Source: Clostridia bacterium
GTDB lineage: Bacteria > Bacillota > Clostridia > UMGS1810
DNA: 32,593 nt
Assembly: GCA_016293435.1 (NCBI GenBank)
Contig: JAEDEG010000022.1
Span: 1 to 32,593 of the forward strand
Direction of reading: 5' to 3'
Below the pieces are notes generated by a model. The model was not told where the DNA came from. It worked only from the letters and a program-made list of their open reading frames with translations, and made no database searches. Position 1 is the first letter of the stretch; each line of letters starts with the position of its first letter. The position numbers and the translations under genes are program-made. Below are positions 23,912-32,103 of the stretch, in pieces.

Positions 23912-23999
23912 CAATCTCCCACTGAAAACGTTGAATGACGCGGCTTTGCCGCTTATTGAACAGTTAAGGCAGGAAAGCCAAAATATGGCTGTTCCTGCC
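23851..23999. repeat. Array of four adjacent hairpins
   Basis: Four stems follow one another almost without spacers. H1 is 23851-23897 (19 bp). H2 is 23898-23928 (12 bp, arms TTTTCAGTGGGA and TCCCACTGAAAA). H3 is GCGGC-TTT-GCCGC at 23940-23952, extendable to 23930-23961. H4 is 23968-23999 (13 bp with one bulged G). The region from here to 24073 has no credible gene. It may be a mobile or MITE-like element or a structured RNA; there is no transposase. Confidence 0.8.
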
Positions 24000-24073
24000 C
24001 ATAAAACAGAATATTTTATCATAGAAAATTCTAATTTACAGAAAAAAGCTAACACCGCCATATGAATCGGCCA

Positions 24074-24628
24074 TTACAAACTCCTTACATATTTACACAT
24101 ATACTCTGTATATCGGTCTCCTATTGAAACAGCAGAAACAAAGTTTAAATTAATTTTTGTTTCATCTTTAAACAGATATCCACTCCCGTCAAAACATTTT
24201 AAAGTTGCAATATTGTTGTCAATGCCGATTACCCAGCCAAAATAATAATCAATAGCATCGTCAAAAGCACACTCTATACTCATTGCAATTTTGGAATTTA
24301 TGAGCTCTTCAAATAGCGAGTTCCATGACTTAATGGGATAGTTAAAAGAAAGTGCAGAAAATATATTCTCTTTGCGATATATGGAACTTATAAAGTTCAT
24401 GTTGTCATTTTTATCACAAAGTATAACTTCTGATACATCTTTATTTCTAATAATTTTATATCCGTCAAAAGAAAAATCAACTGCGGCTCTATAGCACAAT
24501 AAATCTTTCGAAAGAGCAGCTATTTGTCCCAAGGCAGATACATCATCAATATCATATCTGAATATTTCAACAAGCTCTTTACTATTGATCTTAGAGTTTA
24601 CAAATCTATTTAGTTCATTATAATTCAA
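24074..24628 (-). CDS. Unknown protein downstream of pyrI
   Basis: I do not recognise a family with certainty. The 184-residue soluble protein has an N-terminal helical part (residues 1-45), a mixed middle with DFSFDGYKIIRNKDVSEVIL, and a C-terminal beta-rich stretch (about 128-175: YYFGWVIGIDNNIATLKCFDGSGY, then INLNFVSAVSIGDRYTEYM). The C-terminal part looks like a small barrel. There are no membrane segments or signal peptide. The start is TTG a few bases after GGGGAGGGG. It lies 17 bases after pyrI and so is probably the last gene of the pyr operon, but nothing in it suggests pyrimidine metabolism. It ends just before the hairpin array. Confidence 0.65.
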   Translation of the reverse strand: MNYNELNRFVNSKINSKELVEIFRYDIDDVSALGQIAALSKDLLCYRAAVDFSFDGYKIIRNKDVSEVILCDKNDNMNFISSIYRKENIFSALSFNYPIKSWNSLFEELINSKIAMSIECAFDDAIDYYFGWVIGIDNNIATLKCFDGSGYLFKDETKINLNFVSAVSIGDRYTEYMCKYVRSL

Positions 24629-24645
24629 ACAATCCCCTCCCCAAA

Positions 24646-25071
24646 TTATTCTCTTGTTTTAGGAGTCGACTCGCAATAGATACATCTATACACAGCGTTA
24701 TCGCGATCTGTCAATTTAAATATGTGATGAATTTCTTGTTCAACAGAAGTAATACATCTTGGATTCGTGCATTTGATAATATCGGTTATTCTATCAGGCA
24801 GCTCAGGGTGGATTTTCCTAAAAATAAAACCGTTTTTTATAATATTTACCGTTATATTAGAATCTATATATCCCAGTGCATCCACATCTATATCCAATTC
24901 TGCGTCGATTTTGATAATATCTTTTCTTAACATTCTTTTGCTCGATGCATTTTTTATAATAGCAACCTGACAGTCCAGAGATTCAAGATTAAGATAATGG
25001 TATATTTCCATTGACTTTCCTGCTTTTATATGGTCTATAACAAAACCATTTTTTATTGAATCTATATTCAT
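24646..25071 (-). CDS. pyrI: Aspartate carbamoyltransferase regulatory subunit
   Basis: PyrI binds nucleotides (CTP/ATP) and assembles with PyrB into the allosteric ATCase holoenzyme. The 141-residue protein has the N-terminal nucleotide-binding domain (INGFVIDHI-like start, residues 5-14) and the C-terminal zinc domain with four cysteines: C101 and C106 in CTNPRC, C130 and C133 in CIYC. Spacing is as in E. coli PyrI apart from a shorter loop. It starts at ATG one base after the pyrB stop, so the subunits are coupled. Its presence suggests feedback control at the protein level. Confidence 0.95.
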   Translation of the reverse strand: MNIDSIKNGFVIDHIKAGKSMEIYHYLNLESLDCQVAIIKNASSKRMLRKDIIKIDAELDIDVDALGYIDSNITVNIIKNGFIFRKIHPELPDRITDIIKCTNPRCITSVEQEIHHIFKLTDRDNAVYRCIYCESTPKTRE

Positions 25072-25072
25072 A

Positions 25073-25987
25073 TCAGTTCACCTCCAAAAGCTTTAAAATC
25101 AAAGCCATTCTAATGTACTTACCGTATCTTGCCTGATTAAAATAACAAGCGCGCTTGTCATCATCAACCGCAGTTGTAATTTCATTTACTCTCGGCAACG
25201 GGTGAAGAATTATCATGTCTTTTTTTGCAGTTTTGAGCTTATCAGAAGTAAGAATGCAACTGTCCTTTAGTCGTTCATAGTCGGATTCGTTAAAAAAACG
25301 TTCTTTTTGAACTCTGGTCATATATAATATATCAAGCTTTGGTACCACCTCTTCTATATCGGCGTATTCTTCGTAAGGTATATTATTTTTATCCAATACA
25401 TCATTTTTGATATAATCAGGCAATTTAAGCTCGGGAGGAGAAATGAGAACAAATTTGATGTTTTCATACCTTATCATTGCATTGATTAACGAATGAACAG
25501 TTCTTCCAAATTTCAAATCACCGCAAAGACCGATTGTAAGATCTTGTAATCTTCCTTTTTCCCTTTTTATGGTGAGCAAATCTGTAAGTGTTTGTGTGGG
25601 GTGGTTGTGTCCTCCATCCCCGGCATTTATAATCGGGACATCTGATTTAAGAGATGCAGCCATTGGTGCTCCTTCTTTGAAATGTCTCATTGCAATAATA
25701 TCAGAATAGTAACTGACAACTCTGACAGTGTCTGAAATACTTTCTCCTTTTGCAGCAGAGCTCGATGCAGCTTCCGAAAATCCGAGGACATTGCCGCCAA
25801 GTTCTATCATAGCTGCTTCAAAGCTTAGTCTTGTTCTGGTTGAAGGTTCAAAAAAAAGCGTAGCAAGCTTTTTGTATTTACATTTTTCCTGATATTTTAC
25901 AGGATTCTCTATAATATCATTAGCAACTTCTATAAGTTCATCAATTTCTGTTGTTGATAGATCGGATATATCGATTAAATGCTTCAT
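25073..25987 (-). CDS. pyrB: Aspartate carbamoyltransferase catalytic subunit
   Basis: PyrB condenses carbamoyl phosphate with aspartate to form carbamoyl aspartate, the first committed pyrimidine step. The 304-residue protein carries the carbamoyl phosphate motif FFEPSTRTRLSFE (STRTR at 49-53), GDGGHNHPTQTLTDLLT, and the C-terminal HPLPRVNEI. The length matches PyrB of the PyrBI class. It starts at ATG after AAGGAATG and follows pyrE by 18 bases. Its catalytic residues look intact. Confidence 0.97.
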   Translation of the reverse strand: MKHLIDISDLSTTEIDELIEVANDIIENPVKYQEKCKYKKLATLFFEPSTRTRLSFEAAMIELGGNVLGFSEAASSSAAKGESISDTVRVVSYYSDIIAMRHFKEGAPMAASLKSDVPIINAGDGGHNHPTQTLTDLLTIKREKGRLQDLTIGLCGDLKFGRTVHSLINAMIRYENIKFVLISPPELKLPDYIKNDVLDKNNIPYEEYADIEEVVPKLDILYMTRVQKERFFNESDYERLKDSCILTSDKLKTAKKDMIILHPLPRVNEITTAVDDDKRACYFNQARYGKYIRMALILKLLEVN

Positions 25988-26005
25988 TTTATCATTCCTT
26001 AAGTA

Positions 26006-26641
26006 TTATTTGTTAATCCAGCTTTCATCTGAGGGATTGTTCCTGAATTGCAAAAGTCTATCTACATCGCTTTTTTTAATGTATCCGGTTTTAGCAGCAA
26101 CTTCTGCAATTGTATCAAAATCACATAGGCTGTTATTTACCACGCCTGCATCTTTAAGTCTATCCAAACCTTTTTGCATGCCATAGGTAAATATACTTGC
26201 AATACCAACAACTTCAGCTCCGTATGACCTAAGAACGTTTACAACTTCAATTACACTACCACCCGTCGAAATCAAATCCTCAACAACAACGACTTTTTGG
26301 CCTTTTTCTAGTTTTCCTTCAATCTGGTTTTGTCTGCCATGGTCTTTGGAGCCGCTTCGAACATATCCCATCGGCAATCCGAGTAAATGTGCTGTTACGG
26401 CAGCGTGTGCTATACCGGCTGTAGCAGTACCCATAAGAATCTGAGTTTCGGGATAATGCTCTTTTATCATATCCGCCAATCCGGTTTCTACATCTGTTCT
26501 TACATTTACATCAGAAAGAGTAAGCCTGTTATCACAATATATCGGGCTTTTTATGCCACTGGCCCAGGTGAAAGGCTCATCGGGTCTGAAAAACACAGCA
26601 CCAATTGACAACAAATCTTTAGCAATAGTAATTTTATCCAT
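26006..26641 (-). CDS. pyrE: Orotate phosphoribosyltransferase
   Basis: PyrE joins orotate and PRPP to give OMP. The protein of 211 residues has the substrate hood SGIKSPIYCDNR, the GTATAGIAHA segment, the flexible lysine/histidine loop RSGSKDHGRQNQIEG, and the PRPP-binding motif VVVVEDLISTGGS. The open frame reaches back to 26815 inside pyrF, but that extension has no family similarity. ATG at 26641 with GGAGG upstream starts the conserved part and is chosen. It lies 25 bases after pyrF. A C-terminal tail with CDFDTIAEVAAKTGYI is common in the longer PyrE subgroup. Confidence 0.96.
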   Translation of the reverse strand: MDKITIAKDLLSIGAVFFRPDEPFTWASGIKSPIYCDNRLTLSDVNVRTDVETGLADMIKEHYPETQILMGTATAGIAHAAVTAHLLGLPMGYVRSGSKDHGRQNQIEGKLEKGQKVVVVEDLISTGGSVIEVVNVLRSYGAEVVGIASIFTYGMQKGLDRLKDAGVVNNSLCDFDTIAEVAAKTGYIKKSDVDRLLQFRNNPSDESWINK

Positions 26642-26666
26642 ATTAAAAAGCCTCCAAATATAAATT

Positions 26667-27365
26667 TTAATCAACAAAATCAGAAACACATCTTCGGTAT
26701 GCTGCAACCGGATCGTGGGCCGATGTAATCGGTCTGCCAACAACAATATAGTCTGACCCAATTTCTTTCGCTTTTTCCGGAGTGGTAATTCTAATCTGAT
26801 CACCAACATCACCATCCGTAAATCGTATTCCGGGAGTTACAGTCAAAAATTTATTTCCACATTTTTCTTTTACACTGCGTGCCTCGAGTGGCGAACAAAC
26901 GACACCGTCCAAACCGCTGTATGATGCATTTTGAGCATAGTGAAGCACAACATCATCTATTTTTTCATTTATAAGAAGTTCATTTTGCATCCTTTCTTCA
27001 CTTGTAGAAGTAAGCTGAGTTACTGCTAAAAGCAAAGGCCTTTTGCTATTTCCTTCAGAGAGGCCTTCCACTGCTGCCTCCATCATTGCTTTTGTACCAA
27101 AAGCATGAACATTACACATATCGACTCCGAGTCGCGCCAGTACTGCCATTGACTTTCTAACCGTGTTGGGAATATCACAAAGTTTTAAATCAAGAAAAAC
27201 CTTGTGGCCTCTCTCTTTTATTTCTTTGACAATTTCCGGACCGGCTGAATAAAAAAGCTCCATGCCAATTTTTACAAATGGTTTCTCATCTGTAAATAAA
27301 TCAAGAAAATCCATAACCTTCTGTTTACTGTCAAAATCACATGCTATGATTACACCTTTGCCCAT
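26667..27365 (-). CDS. pyrF: Orotidine 5'-phosphate decarboxylase
   Basis: PyrF decarboxylates OMP to UMP. The 232-residue protein has IIACDFDS at the start, FVKIGMELF, the catalytic DLKLCDIPNT (Asp59, Lys61, Asp64) and, near the end, VTPGIR and the phosphate-gripping IVVGRPIT. This is the short type I form. Its ATG overlaps the pyrD stop by one base (TAATG), with GGAGGTG inside pyrD, so translation is coupled. Confidence 0.97.
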   Translation of the reverse strand: MGKGVIIACDFDSKQKVMDFLDLFTDEKPFVKIGMELFYSAGPEIVKEIKERGHKVFLDLKLCDIPNTVRKSMAVLARLGVDMCNVHAFGTKAMMEAAVEGLSEGNSKRPLLLAVTQLTSTSEERMQNELLINEKIDDVVLHYAQNASYSGLDGVVCSPLEARSVKEKCGNKFLTVTPGIRFTDGDVGDQIRITTPEKAKEIGSDYIVVGRPITSAHDPVAAYRRCVSDFVD

Positions 27366-28276
27366 TAATGAGCACCTCCTATAATTTTATTTAAACTTTG
27401 AATATCGTATTTTTTCATTGTATCAGGCAAATTATTAATAATATCTCTGCATACATAAGGGTCAATAAGATTTGCGGCACCAATTTGAACTGCAGTTGCT
27501 CCCGCAAGCATCATCTCAATAACATCCTCGGCACACGACACGCCTCCCATCCCCATAATCGGAACGGATACTGCCTCGTAAACCTGATAGACCATTCTTA
27601 GCGCAATCGGGAAAATAGCTTTACCTGAAAAACCTCCCATTTTGTTTGCAATGACCGGTCTTTTTTTATTGAGATTTATTCTCATACCAAGCAACGTGTT
27701 TATCAGAGAAATACCATCTGCGCCGGCAGATTCACATGCTTTTGCAATTTCGGTTATATCTGTAACATTAGGACTTAATTTAATATAAACCGGTTTCGTG
27801 GTTACTTTTTTTACAGATTCGGTAACTTTGGCAGCGTCTGAGGCATTGGTGCCAAAACTCATTCCGCCACCGTGAACATTTGGACAACTTATATTAACTT
27901 CAATTATGCCAACCTGCTCTTCGTAATCAAGCTTTTCACAAGTGTAAACATATTCATCGATAGAAAAACCACCTACATTTGCAATAACTTTTTTGTTGAA
28001 ATATTTTTTGAGCAGAGGCAACTCGTCTGAAATAACCGAATCAACACCCGGATTTTGCAGTCCAACAGAATTTATCATTCCGGATTCGCATTCGGCAATC
28101 CTTGGAGTTGGATTGCCGAAACGTGCGTACTTTGTTGTCCCTTTGAATGAAAAACTGCCAAGAATATTTATGTCGTAAAGTTCGGCAAAGTCATGACCAT
28201 ACCCGAAAGTACCGGATGCAGGTATAATTGGATTGTCAAGCTTTAATCCGGATAATTCAACTCCTAAGTTCACCAT
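27365..28276 (-). CDS. pyrD: Dihydroorotate dehydrogenase, catalytic subunit (class 1B)
   Basis: This FMN enzyme oxidises dihydroorotate to orotate and in class 1B passes electrons to NAD+ through PyrK. The roughly 303-residue protein has NPIIPASGTFGYG, the substrate/FMN segment GMINSVGLQNPG, the class 1 catalytic Cys in EVNISCPNVHGG, and IGMGGVSCAEDVIEMMLAGATAVQIG at the C-terminal FMN phosphate site (around 245-270). The frame extends to 28315, but those codons lie in pyrK and in the ribosome site; ATG at 28276 follows AGGAGG and is preferred. The ATG overlaps the pyrK stop (ATGGTGA). Confidence 0.96.
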   Translation of the reverse strand: MVNLGVELSGLKLDNPIIPASGTFGYGHDFAELYDINILGSFSFKGTTKYARFGNPTPRIAECESGMINSVGLQNPGVDSVISDELPLLKKYFNKKVIANVGGFSIDEYVYTCEKLDYEEQVGIIEVNISCPNVHGGGMSFGTNASDAAKVTESVKKVTTKPVYIKLSPNVTDITEIAKACESAGADGISLINTLLGMRINLNKKRPVIANKMGGFSGKAIFPIALRMVYQVYEAVSVPIMGMGGVSCAEDVIEMMLAGATAVQIGAANLIDPYVCRDIINNLPDTMKKYDIQSLNKIIGGAH

Positions 28277-28998
28277 ATTATTTCCTCCTTTCTCAAAATC
28301 GGTCCATCTTTGCAAATACGCTTATTGCCATATTTTGTTTTACAACTACATCCCATGCAGGCTCCAAATCCACAGCCCATTCTTTCTTCAAATGAAAACT
28401 GTCCACTAACATTTGTTGCATTGTATAATGCTTTAAGCATCGGTTCGGGACCACAAGTGTAAAATTCGTCAAAATCTAATCCTGACAATGCATCAGTAAC
28501 AAATCCTTTGATTCCATAGCTTCCGTCGACTGTGGTGACATAAGTATGTACACCAAGCATTGAAAATTCTTTTTCGCAAAAAACATCTTCTTTGGTATTG
28601 AATCCCAAAATAGCAATTACATTTTTTTGAGATAAAAGTAATTTTTTCGAAAGATTATATAACGGAGGAATTCCAACACCACCACCAACAACCAACACAT
28701 TTTTGGTACCTTCTGAAATCGAATAGCCATTTCCTAAGCCGGTCAGAATATCCAATTTGCCGCTTTTCATTTGAGAGAGTTGTTTTGTACCACTTCCCAC
28801 AACTTTATAAATTATTGTAATAGTTTTTTCGTCGTAATCGAATATTGAAATTGGCCTTCGCAAATATTTTCCCGTAAGCTTAATATTTATAAATTGTCCC
28901 GGCCTTGATATAGCATCTGTATTGCCTTTCAAAGTCATTTTATAAACATCATTTGCTATTTTAATATTTTCAATAATTTCATATATTCCCTGATACAA
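28270..28998 (-). CDS. pyrK: Dihydroorotate dehydrogenase electron-transfer subunit
   Basis: PyrK is the FAD and [2Fe-2S] partner of class 1B PyrD and lets NAD+ serve as acceptor. The 242-residue protein shows the FAD-binding LRRPISIFD motif, the nucleotide-binding GGGVGIPPLY, the FYTCGPEPML segment typical of ferredoxin reductases and the C-terminal cluster site CGFGACMGCSC followed by a final Cys in RICKDGP. The start is TTG with AGAGGTG seven to eight bases upstream. It lies 36 bases after pyrC and overlaps pyrD. Confidence 0.95.
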   Translation of the reverse strand: MYQGIYEIIENIKIANDVYKMTLKGNTDAISRPGQFINIKLTGKYLRRPISIFDYDEKTITIIYKVVGSGTKQLSQMKSGKLDILTGLGNGYSISEGTKNVLVVGGGVGIPPLYNLSKKLLLSQKNVIAILGFNTKEDVFCEKEFSMLGVHTYVTTVDGSYGIKGFVTDALSGLDFDEFYTCGPEPMLKALYNATNVSGQFSFEERMGCGFGACMGCSCKTKYGNKRICKDGPILRKEEIIW

Positions 28999-29034
28999 TT
29001 TTCATCACCTCTAAGTTACATAATATTAATATGG

Positions 29035-30276
29035 TTAACCTTTTTTTGAATATACTAATTTTCCATTGCAAAATGTCATAATGCATTCTCCACGAACTGA
29101 CCAACCTTCAAACGGTGTACTTCTTCCCAAGCTTACAAAATTATTGGAATTGATTGTGTATTTAGAGTTCAAATCATATACACAAAAATCAATACTTCTC
29201 TTATTGCCAAAAAATCTCTTTAAAGGATTAACGCTCATTAGTTCAATCAATTTGTGTAAATCAATAATATTTTCGTATACAAGTTTTGTGTATAAAATCG
29301 GAAAAGCAGTTTCGAGTCCAACAACTCCCATCAAGCTGTTTAATAAATCTCCGCCTTTTTCATCATTGCTATGAGGTGCGTGATCTGTTGCAATCATGTC
29401 AATAGTACCATCGACGATACCTTCAATAAGAGCAAGCCTATCTTCTTCACTCCTGATTGGCGGGTTCATTTTAAACCTACCTTCATTTTTTATCATGTTA
29501 TCATTCAAGACCAGGTAATGCGGAGCTGTTTCACATGTAATATCAATTCCTTGTTCTTTTGCTTTTCTGATTGCTTCAACACTTTCTTTAGTAGAAATGT
29601 GACACACATGATATGATGCATTAATTTCTTTTAACAATTCTATATCTCGAATTATCGGTCCATATTCACTTTCAGAACAAATGCCGGGAATGTTGTTTTC
29701 TTTAGCAAAATTGCCATCGTGAATTACGCCACCGTGTAGGAGTGAGCAATCTTCACAATGGGCACTTATTATTTTACAAAGAGACTTTGCTTTGCGCATT
29801 GCTGCTTTCATTATTTCGGACTTTTGTATTCCCTTACCGTCATCAGAAAACCCCGCAACATATTCAACCATCGAGTCCATATCCGAAAGTATATCTCCTG
29901 ATTCGCCAACAGTGATTGAGCCAAAAGGAACAACTTTACACTTTGCGTTTTTGGATATAAGTTCTAACTGAATTTTCAGATTTTCCATACTATCAGGAAC
30001 AGGATTCAGATTAGGCATAGAACATAGGGTTGTATAGCCAGAACGAACCGCTGCAGCAGTACCGGTTTCGATTGTTTCTTTGTATGAAAAACCCGGCTCC
30101 CGAAGATGTACGTGAACATCAACAAAGCCGGGAAAAATACAATAGCCGTCACACTCAAAAACTTCAAATTCTTTTGAATCACAAAAAGGAACAATCATAT
30201 TGTCCAATAAGCTGAATGATTTTTTCTGGAAACAGCTATCAGTATAACATAGTGCATTTTTAAAACTGTATTTCAT
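29035..30276 (-). CDS. pyrC: Dihydroorotase
   Basis: PyrC cyclises carbamoyl aspartate to dihydroorotate. The 413-residue protein is a class I amidohydrolase with the metal motif DVHVHLREPG (His55, His57) and, further on, a metal-site aspartate candidate in SDDGKGI, histidines in ISAHCED and YHVCHIST, and the catalytic Asp in IATDHAPHSNDEKG. The length fits class I. It is the first gene of the pyr operon, preceded by a near-consensus promoter at 30322-30350, and starts at ATG after GAGGTG. The whole set pyrC-K-D-F-E-B-I lies on one transcript; carAB is not in the window. Confidence 0.96.
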   Translation of the reverse strand: MKYSFKNALCYTDSCFQKKSFSLLDNMIVPFCDSKEFEVFECDGYCIFPGFVDVHVHLREPGFSYKETIETGTAAAVRSGYTTLCSMPNLNPVPDSMENLKIQLELISKNAKCKVVPFGSITVGESGDILSDMDSMVEYVAGFSDDGKGIQKSEIMKAAMRKAKSLCKIISAHCEDCSLLHGGVIHDGNFAKENNIPGICSESEYGPIIRDIELLKEINASYHVCHISTKESVEAIRKAKEQGIDITCETAPHYLVLNDNMIKNEGRFKMNPPIRSEEDRLALIEGIVDGTIDMIATDHAPHSNDEKGGDLLNSLMGVVGLETAFPILYTKLVYENIIDLHKLIELMSVNPLKRFFGNKRSIDFCVYDLNSKYTINSNNFVSLGRSTPFEGWSVRGECIMTFCNGKLVYSKKG

Positions 30277-30321
30277 AATATAAGCACCTCAGAAAATATT
30301 TGTATCGTAAATCACTTACTT

Positions 30322-30350
30322 ATTTTACCATATTTTATCTTTATTGTCAA
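30322..30350 (-). promoter_or_regulatory. Promoter of the pyr operon
   Basis: On the minus strand, TTGACA (30345-30350), a 17-base spacer and TAAAAT (30322-30327), with an extended TGG before the -10. The predicted leader of about 38 bases leaves no room for a PyrR-type antiterminator/terminator pair. Confidence 0.88.
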
Positions 30351-30385
30351 TAAAACTAAGCTGTCATACGCAAATATGCGCAAAT

Positions 30386-30412
30386 ACGGCACTTATTTAA
30401 AATAAGTGCCGT
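30386..30412. terminator. Hairpin after the acyl-CoA synthetase gene
   Basis: ACGGCACTTATTT and AAATAAGTGCCGT form a 13-bp perfect inverted repeat around one base. It begins eight bases after the minus-strand stop of the synthetase gene. No T tract follows on either strand, so it may be an RNA 3'-end stabiliser or a weak terminator. A 10-base near-tandem repeat (ACGCAAATA / GCGCAAATA) adjoins it at 30367-30386. Confidence 0.55.
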
Positions 30413-30419
30413 GAAGAAA

Positions 30420-32054
30420 TTATGAGTTTATCTGTGTAGCTACAAGACTTTCTCCGCAGTAGATTTGTCTGAGCTTTGGCTTTTCAATTTTGCCTGTAGC
30501 ATTTCGAGGTACATCAGCAAATATTATCTTGTGGGGACGTTTGTATCTTGGCATACCTTTGCAAAATTCATTGATATCTTCTTCGGAGCAAGTGACACCT
30601 TCTTTAATCTGAATTATAGCAGTGGCAATTTCTCCCAATCGAGAGTCAGGCAAGCCAATAACAGCAACATCACTTACAGCAGGATGAGCACGAAGAAAAT
30701 CTTCAATTTGAACCGGGTATATATTTTCTCCGCCGCTGATAATGACATCTTTCTTTCGATCAACAAGATATATAAATCCATCCTTGTCTTTTTGAGCCAT
30801 GTCCCCGGTAAGCAACCAACCATCGCGTAAAACTTCTGACGTCGCTTTTTCATCTTTGTAGTAGCAAGTCATTACACCGGGACCCTTAAGTGCTAATTCA
30901 CCTACTTCACTTCCGGAAACCTCTCTGCCGTCGGGTGAAACAATCTTTACTTCCCAACCATAACCGGCTATGCCAATTGCTCCGACTTTATGTATATTCT
31001 CCACACCAAGATGCACTGCACCGGGACCGATTGATTCGGACAAACCGTAATTTGTGTCGTACTGATGATGGGGAAAAACCTTCATCCATCTCTTAATAAG
31101 ACTTGGTGGAACAGGTTGTGCACCGATATGCATAAGTCTCCACTGCGACAGTGAGTAATCTTTTAAATCAAATTCCTTTCTGTCGATAGCATCCAATATG
31201 TCTTGAGCCCACGGAACAAGAAGCCATACAATGGTACATTTTTCATTTGAAATTGCTTCTATAATATTTTGAGGACGAACGCCTTTAAGAAGAACAGCCT
31301 TGCTTGCTGACACCAAAGATCCAAACCAATGCATTTTTGCACCTGTATGATAAAGCGGCGGAATACAAAGAAAAACATCATCGTGAGTTTGACCATGGTG
31401 CTTTTGCTCAACGATTGCTGCATGCATAAGACTTTCGTGGTTGTGTAATATTGCTTTTGGAAAACCTGTGGTGCCGGACGAAAAATAAATTGCAGCATCA
31501 TCTTGATCCCGAAGCTCTATTTCTGGCGCTACGCTGGAAAAGTTTGTGGCAAGATGCAAATAATTTTCAGCAAAAGTTGGACATGAATCTCCAACATAGA
31601 ACATAAGCTTGACATTGGGAATTTTATCACATATTTCCTCTACCCTACCTACAAATTCGGGTCCGAATATCAAAGCATCAACATCGGCTAAATCAAGGCA
31701 GTATTTTATTTCATCGGATGTAAATCTATAATTTATCGGAACTGCCAAAGCTCCTGATTTTAAAATGCCAAAGTAAACCGGAAGCCATTCTAAACAATTC
31801 ATTAGTAGAATTGCAACTTTATCTCCTTTTTTTATGCCTCTGCTCAGCAATAAATTGGAGCATCTGTTTGCTTTTTCTTCAAAAACACTCCATGTAATTT
31901 CACGCCTGTATTCTTGAGATGCGCCGGATTCAATAAGTTCATATTCTTTCCATGTAACTCTTCGTATTTCTTTTACATCAGGATTAATCTCAACGAGTGC
32001 AGTTTGATTAGGGTATTTTTTTGCATTGTTTTTCAAAAATTGCGTTATAGGCAT
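30420..32054 (-). CDS. Acyl-CoA synthetase (AMP-dependent ligase)
   Basis: This ANL-superfamily enzyme activates a carboxylic acid to an acyl-adenylate and then to acyl-CoA in the cytoplasm. The 544-residue protein has the P-loop SSGTTGFPK (192-200), YGLSES, the hinge region GWLLTGDMAQKDKDGFIYLVDRKKD with the conserved Asp and Arg, ISGGENIYPVQIE, and the C-terminal NATGKIEK with the catalytic Lys. It resembles medium/long-chain fatty acid or crotonobetaine-type ligases; the substrate is not evident. An unusual insertion at about 29-55 contains two similar RRxTW-like segments. It stands alone on the minus strand with a perfect consensus promoter overlapped by an inverted repeat. The ribosome site (AGAGAAGAG) is weak. 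Confidence 0.9.
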   Translation of the reverse strand: MPITQFLKNNAKKYPNQTALVEINPDVKEIRRVTWKEYELIESGASQEYRREITWSVFEEKANRCSNLLLSRGIKKGDKVAILLMNCLEWLPVYFGILKSGALAVPINYRFTSDEIKYCLDLADVDALIFGPEFVGRVEEICDKIPNVKLMFYVGDSCPTFAENYLHLATNFSSVAPEIELRDQDDAAIYFSSGTTGFPKAILHNHESLMHAAIVEQKHHGQTHDDVFLCIPPLYHTGAKMHWFGSLVSASKAVLLKGVRPQNIIEAISNEKCTIVWLLVPWAQDILDAIDRKEFDLKDYSLSQWRLMHIGAQPVPPSLIKRWMKVFPHHQYDTNYGLSESIGPGAVHLGVENIHKVGAIGIAGYGWEVKIVSPDGREVSGSEVGELALKGPGVMTCYYKDEKATSEVLRDGWLLTGDMAQKDKDGFIYLVDRKKDVIISGGENIYPVQIEDFLRAHPAVSDVAVIGLPDSRLGEIATAIIQIKEGVTCSEEDINEFCKGMPRYKRPHKIIFADVPRNATGKIEKPKLRQIYCGESLVATQINS

Positions 32055-32072
32055 TTTATCTCTTCTCTCTGT

Positions 32073-32103
32073 GATATAATAGTATAATATGTGCTATTAT
32101 ATC
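32073..32103. promoter_or_regulatory. Inverted repeat (candidate operator) over the promoter
   Basis: GATATAATAG (32073-32082) and CTATTATATC (32094-32103) are a perfect 10-bp inverted repeat with an 11-base spacer, centre-to-centre 21 bases or two helical turns. One arm covers the -10 of the synthetase promoter, so a dimeric repressor is plausible. No regulator gene is visible in the window. Confidence 0.6.

Noticed and set aside
23851..23999. CRISPR array
   Set aside because: The hairpins differ in sequence and there are no regularly spaced identical repeats or unique spacers, and no cas genes.
23861..24061. Minus-strand open frame of 66 codons across the hairpin array
   Set aside because: It is read through the inverted repeats, has no good ribosome site and no family features; it is a by-product of the repeat.
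26642..26815. Upstream extension of pyrE
   Set aside because: The added 58 codons overlap pyrF in another frame and carry no family similarity, while ATG at 26641 has a strong GGAGG site.
28277..28315. Upstream extension of pyrD
   Set aside because: The extra codons read through the AGGAGG ribosome site and pyrK; ATG at 28276 is the better start.
32073..32103. Reading the GATATAATAG inverted repeat as a terminator
   Set aside because: It is AT-only apart from its ends, lies upstream of a gene and over its promoter, so an operator is more likely.
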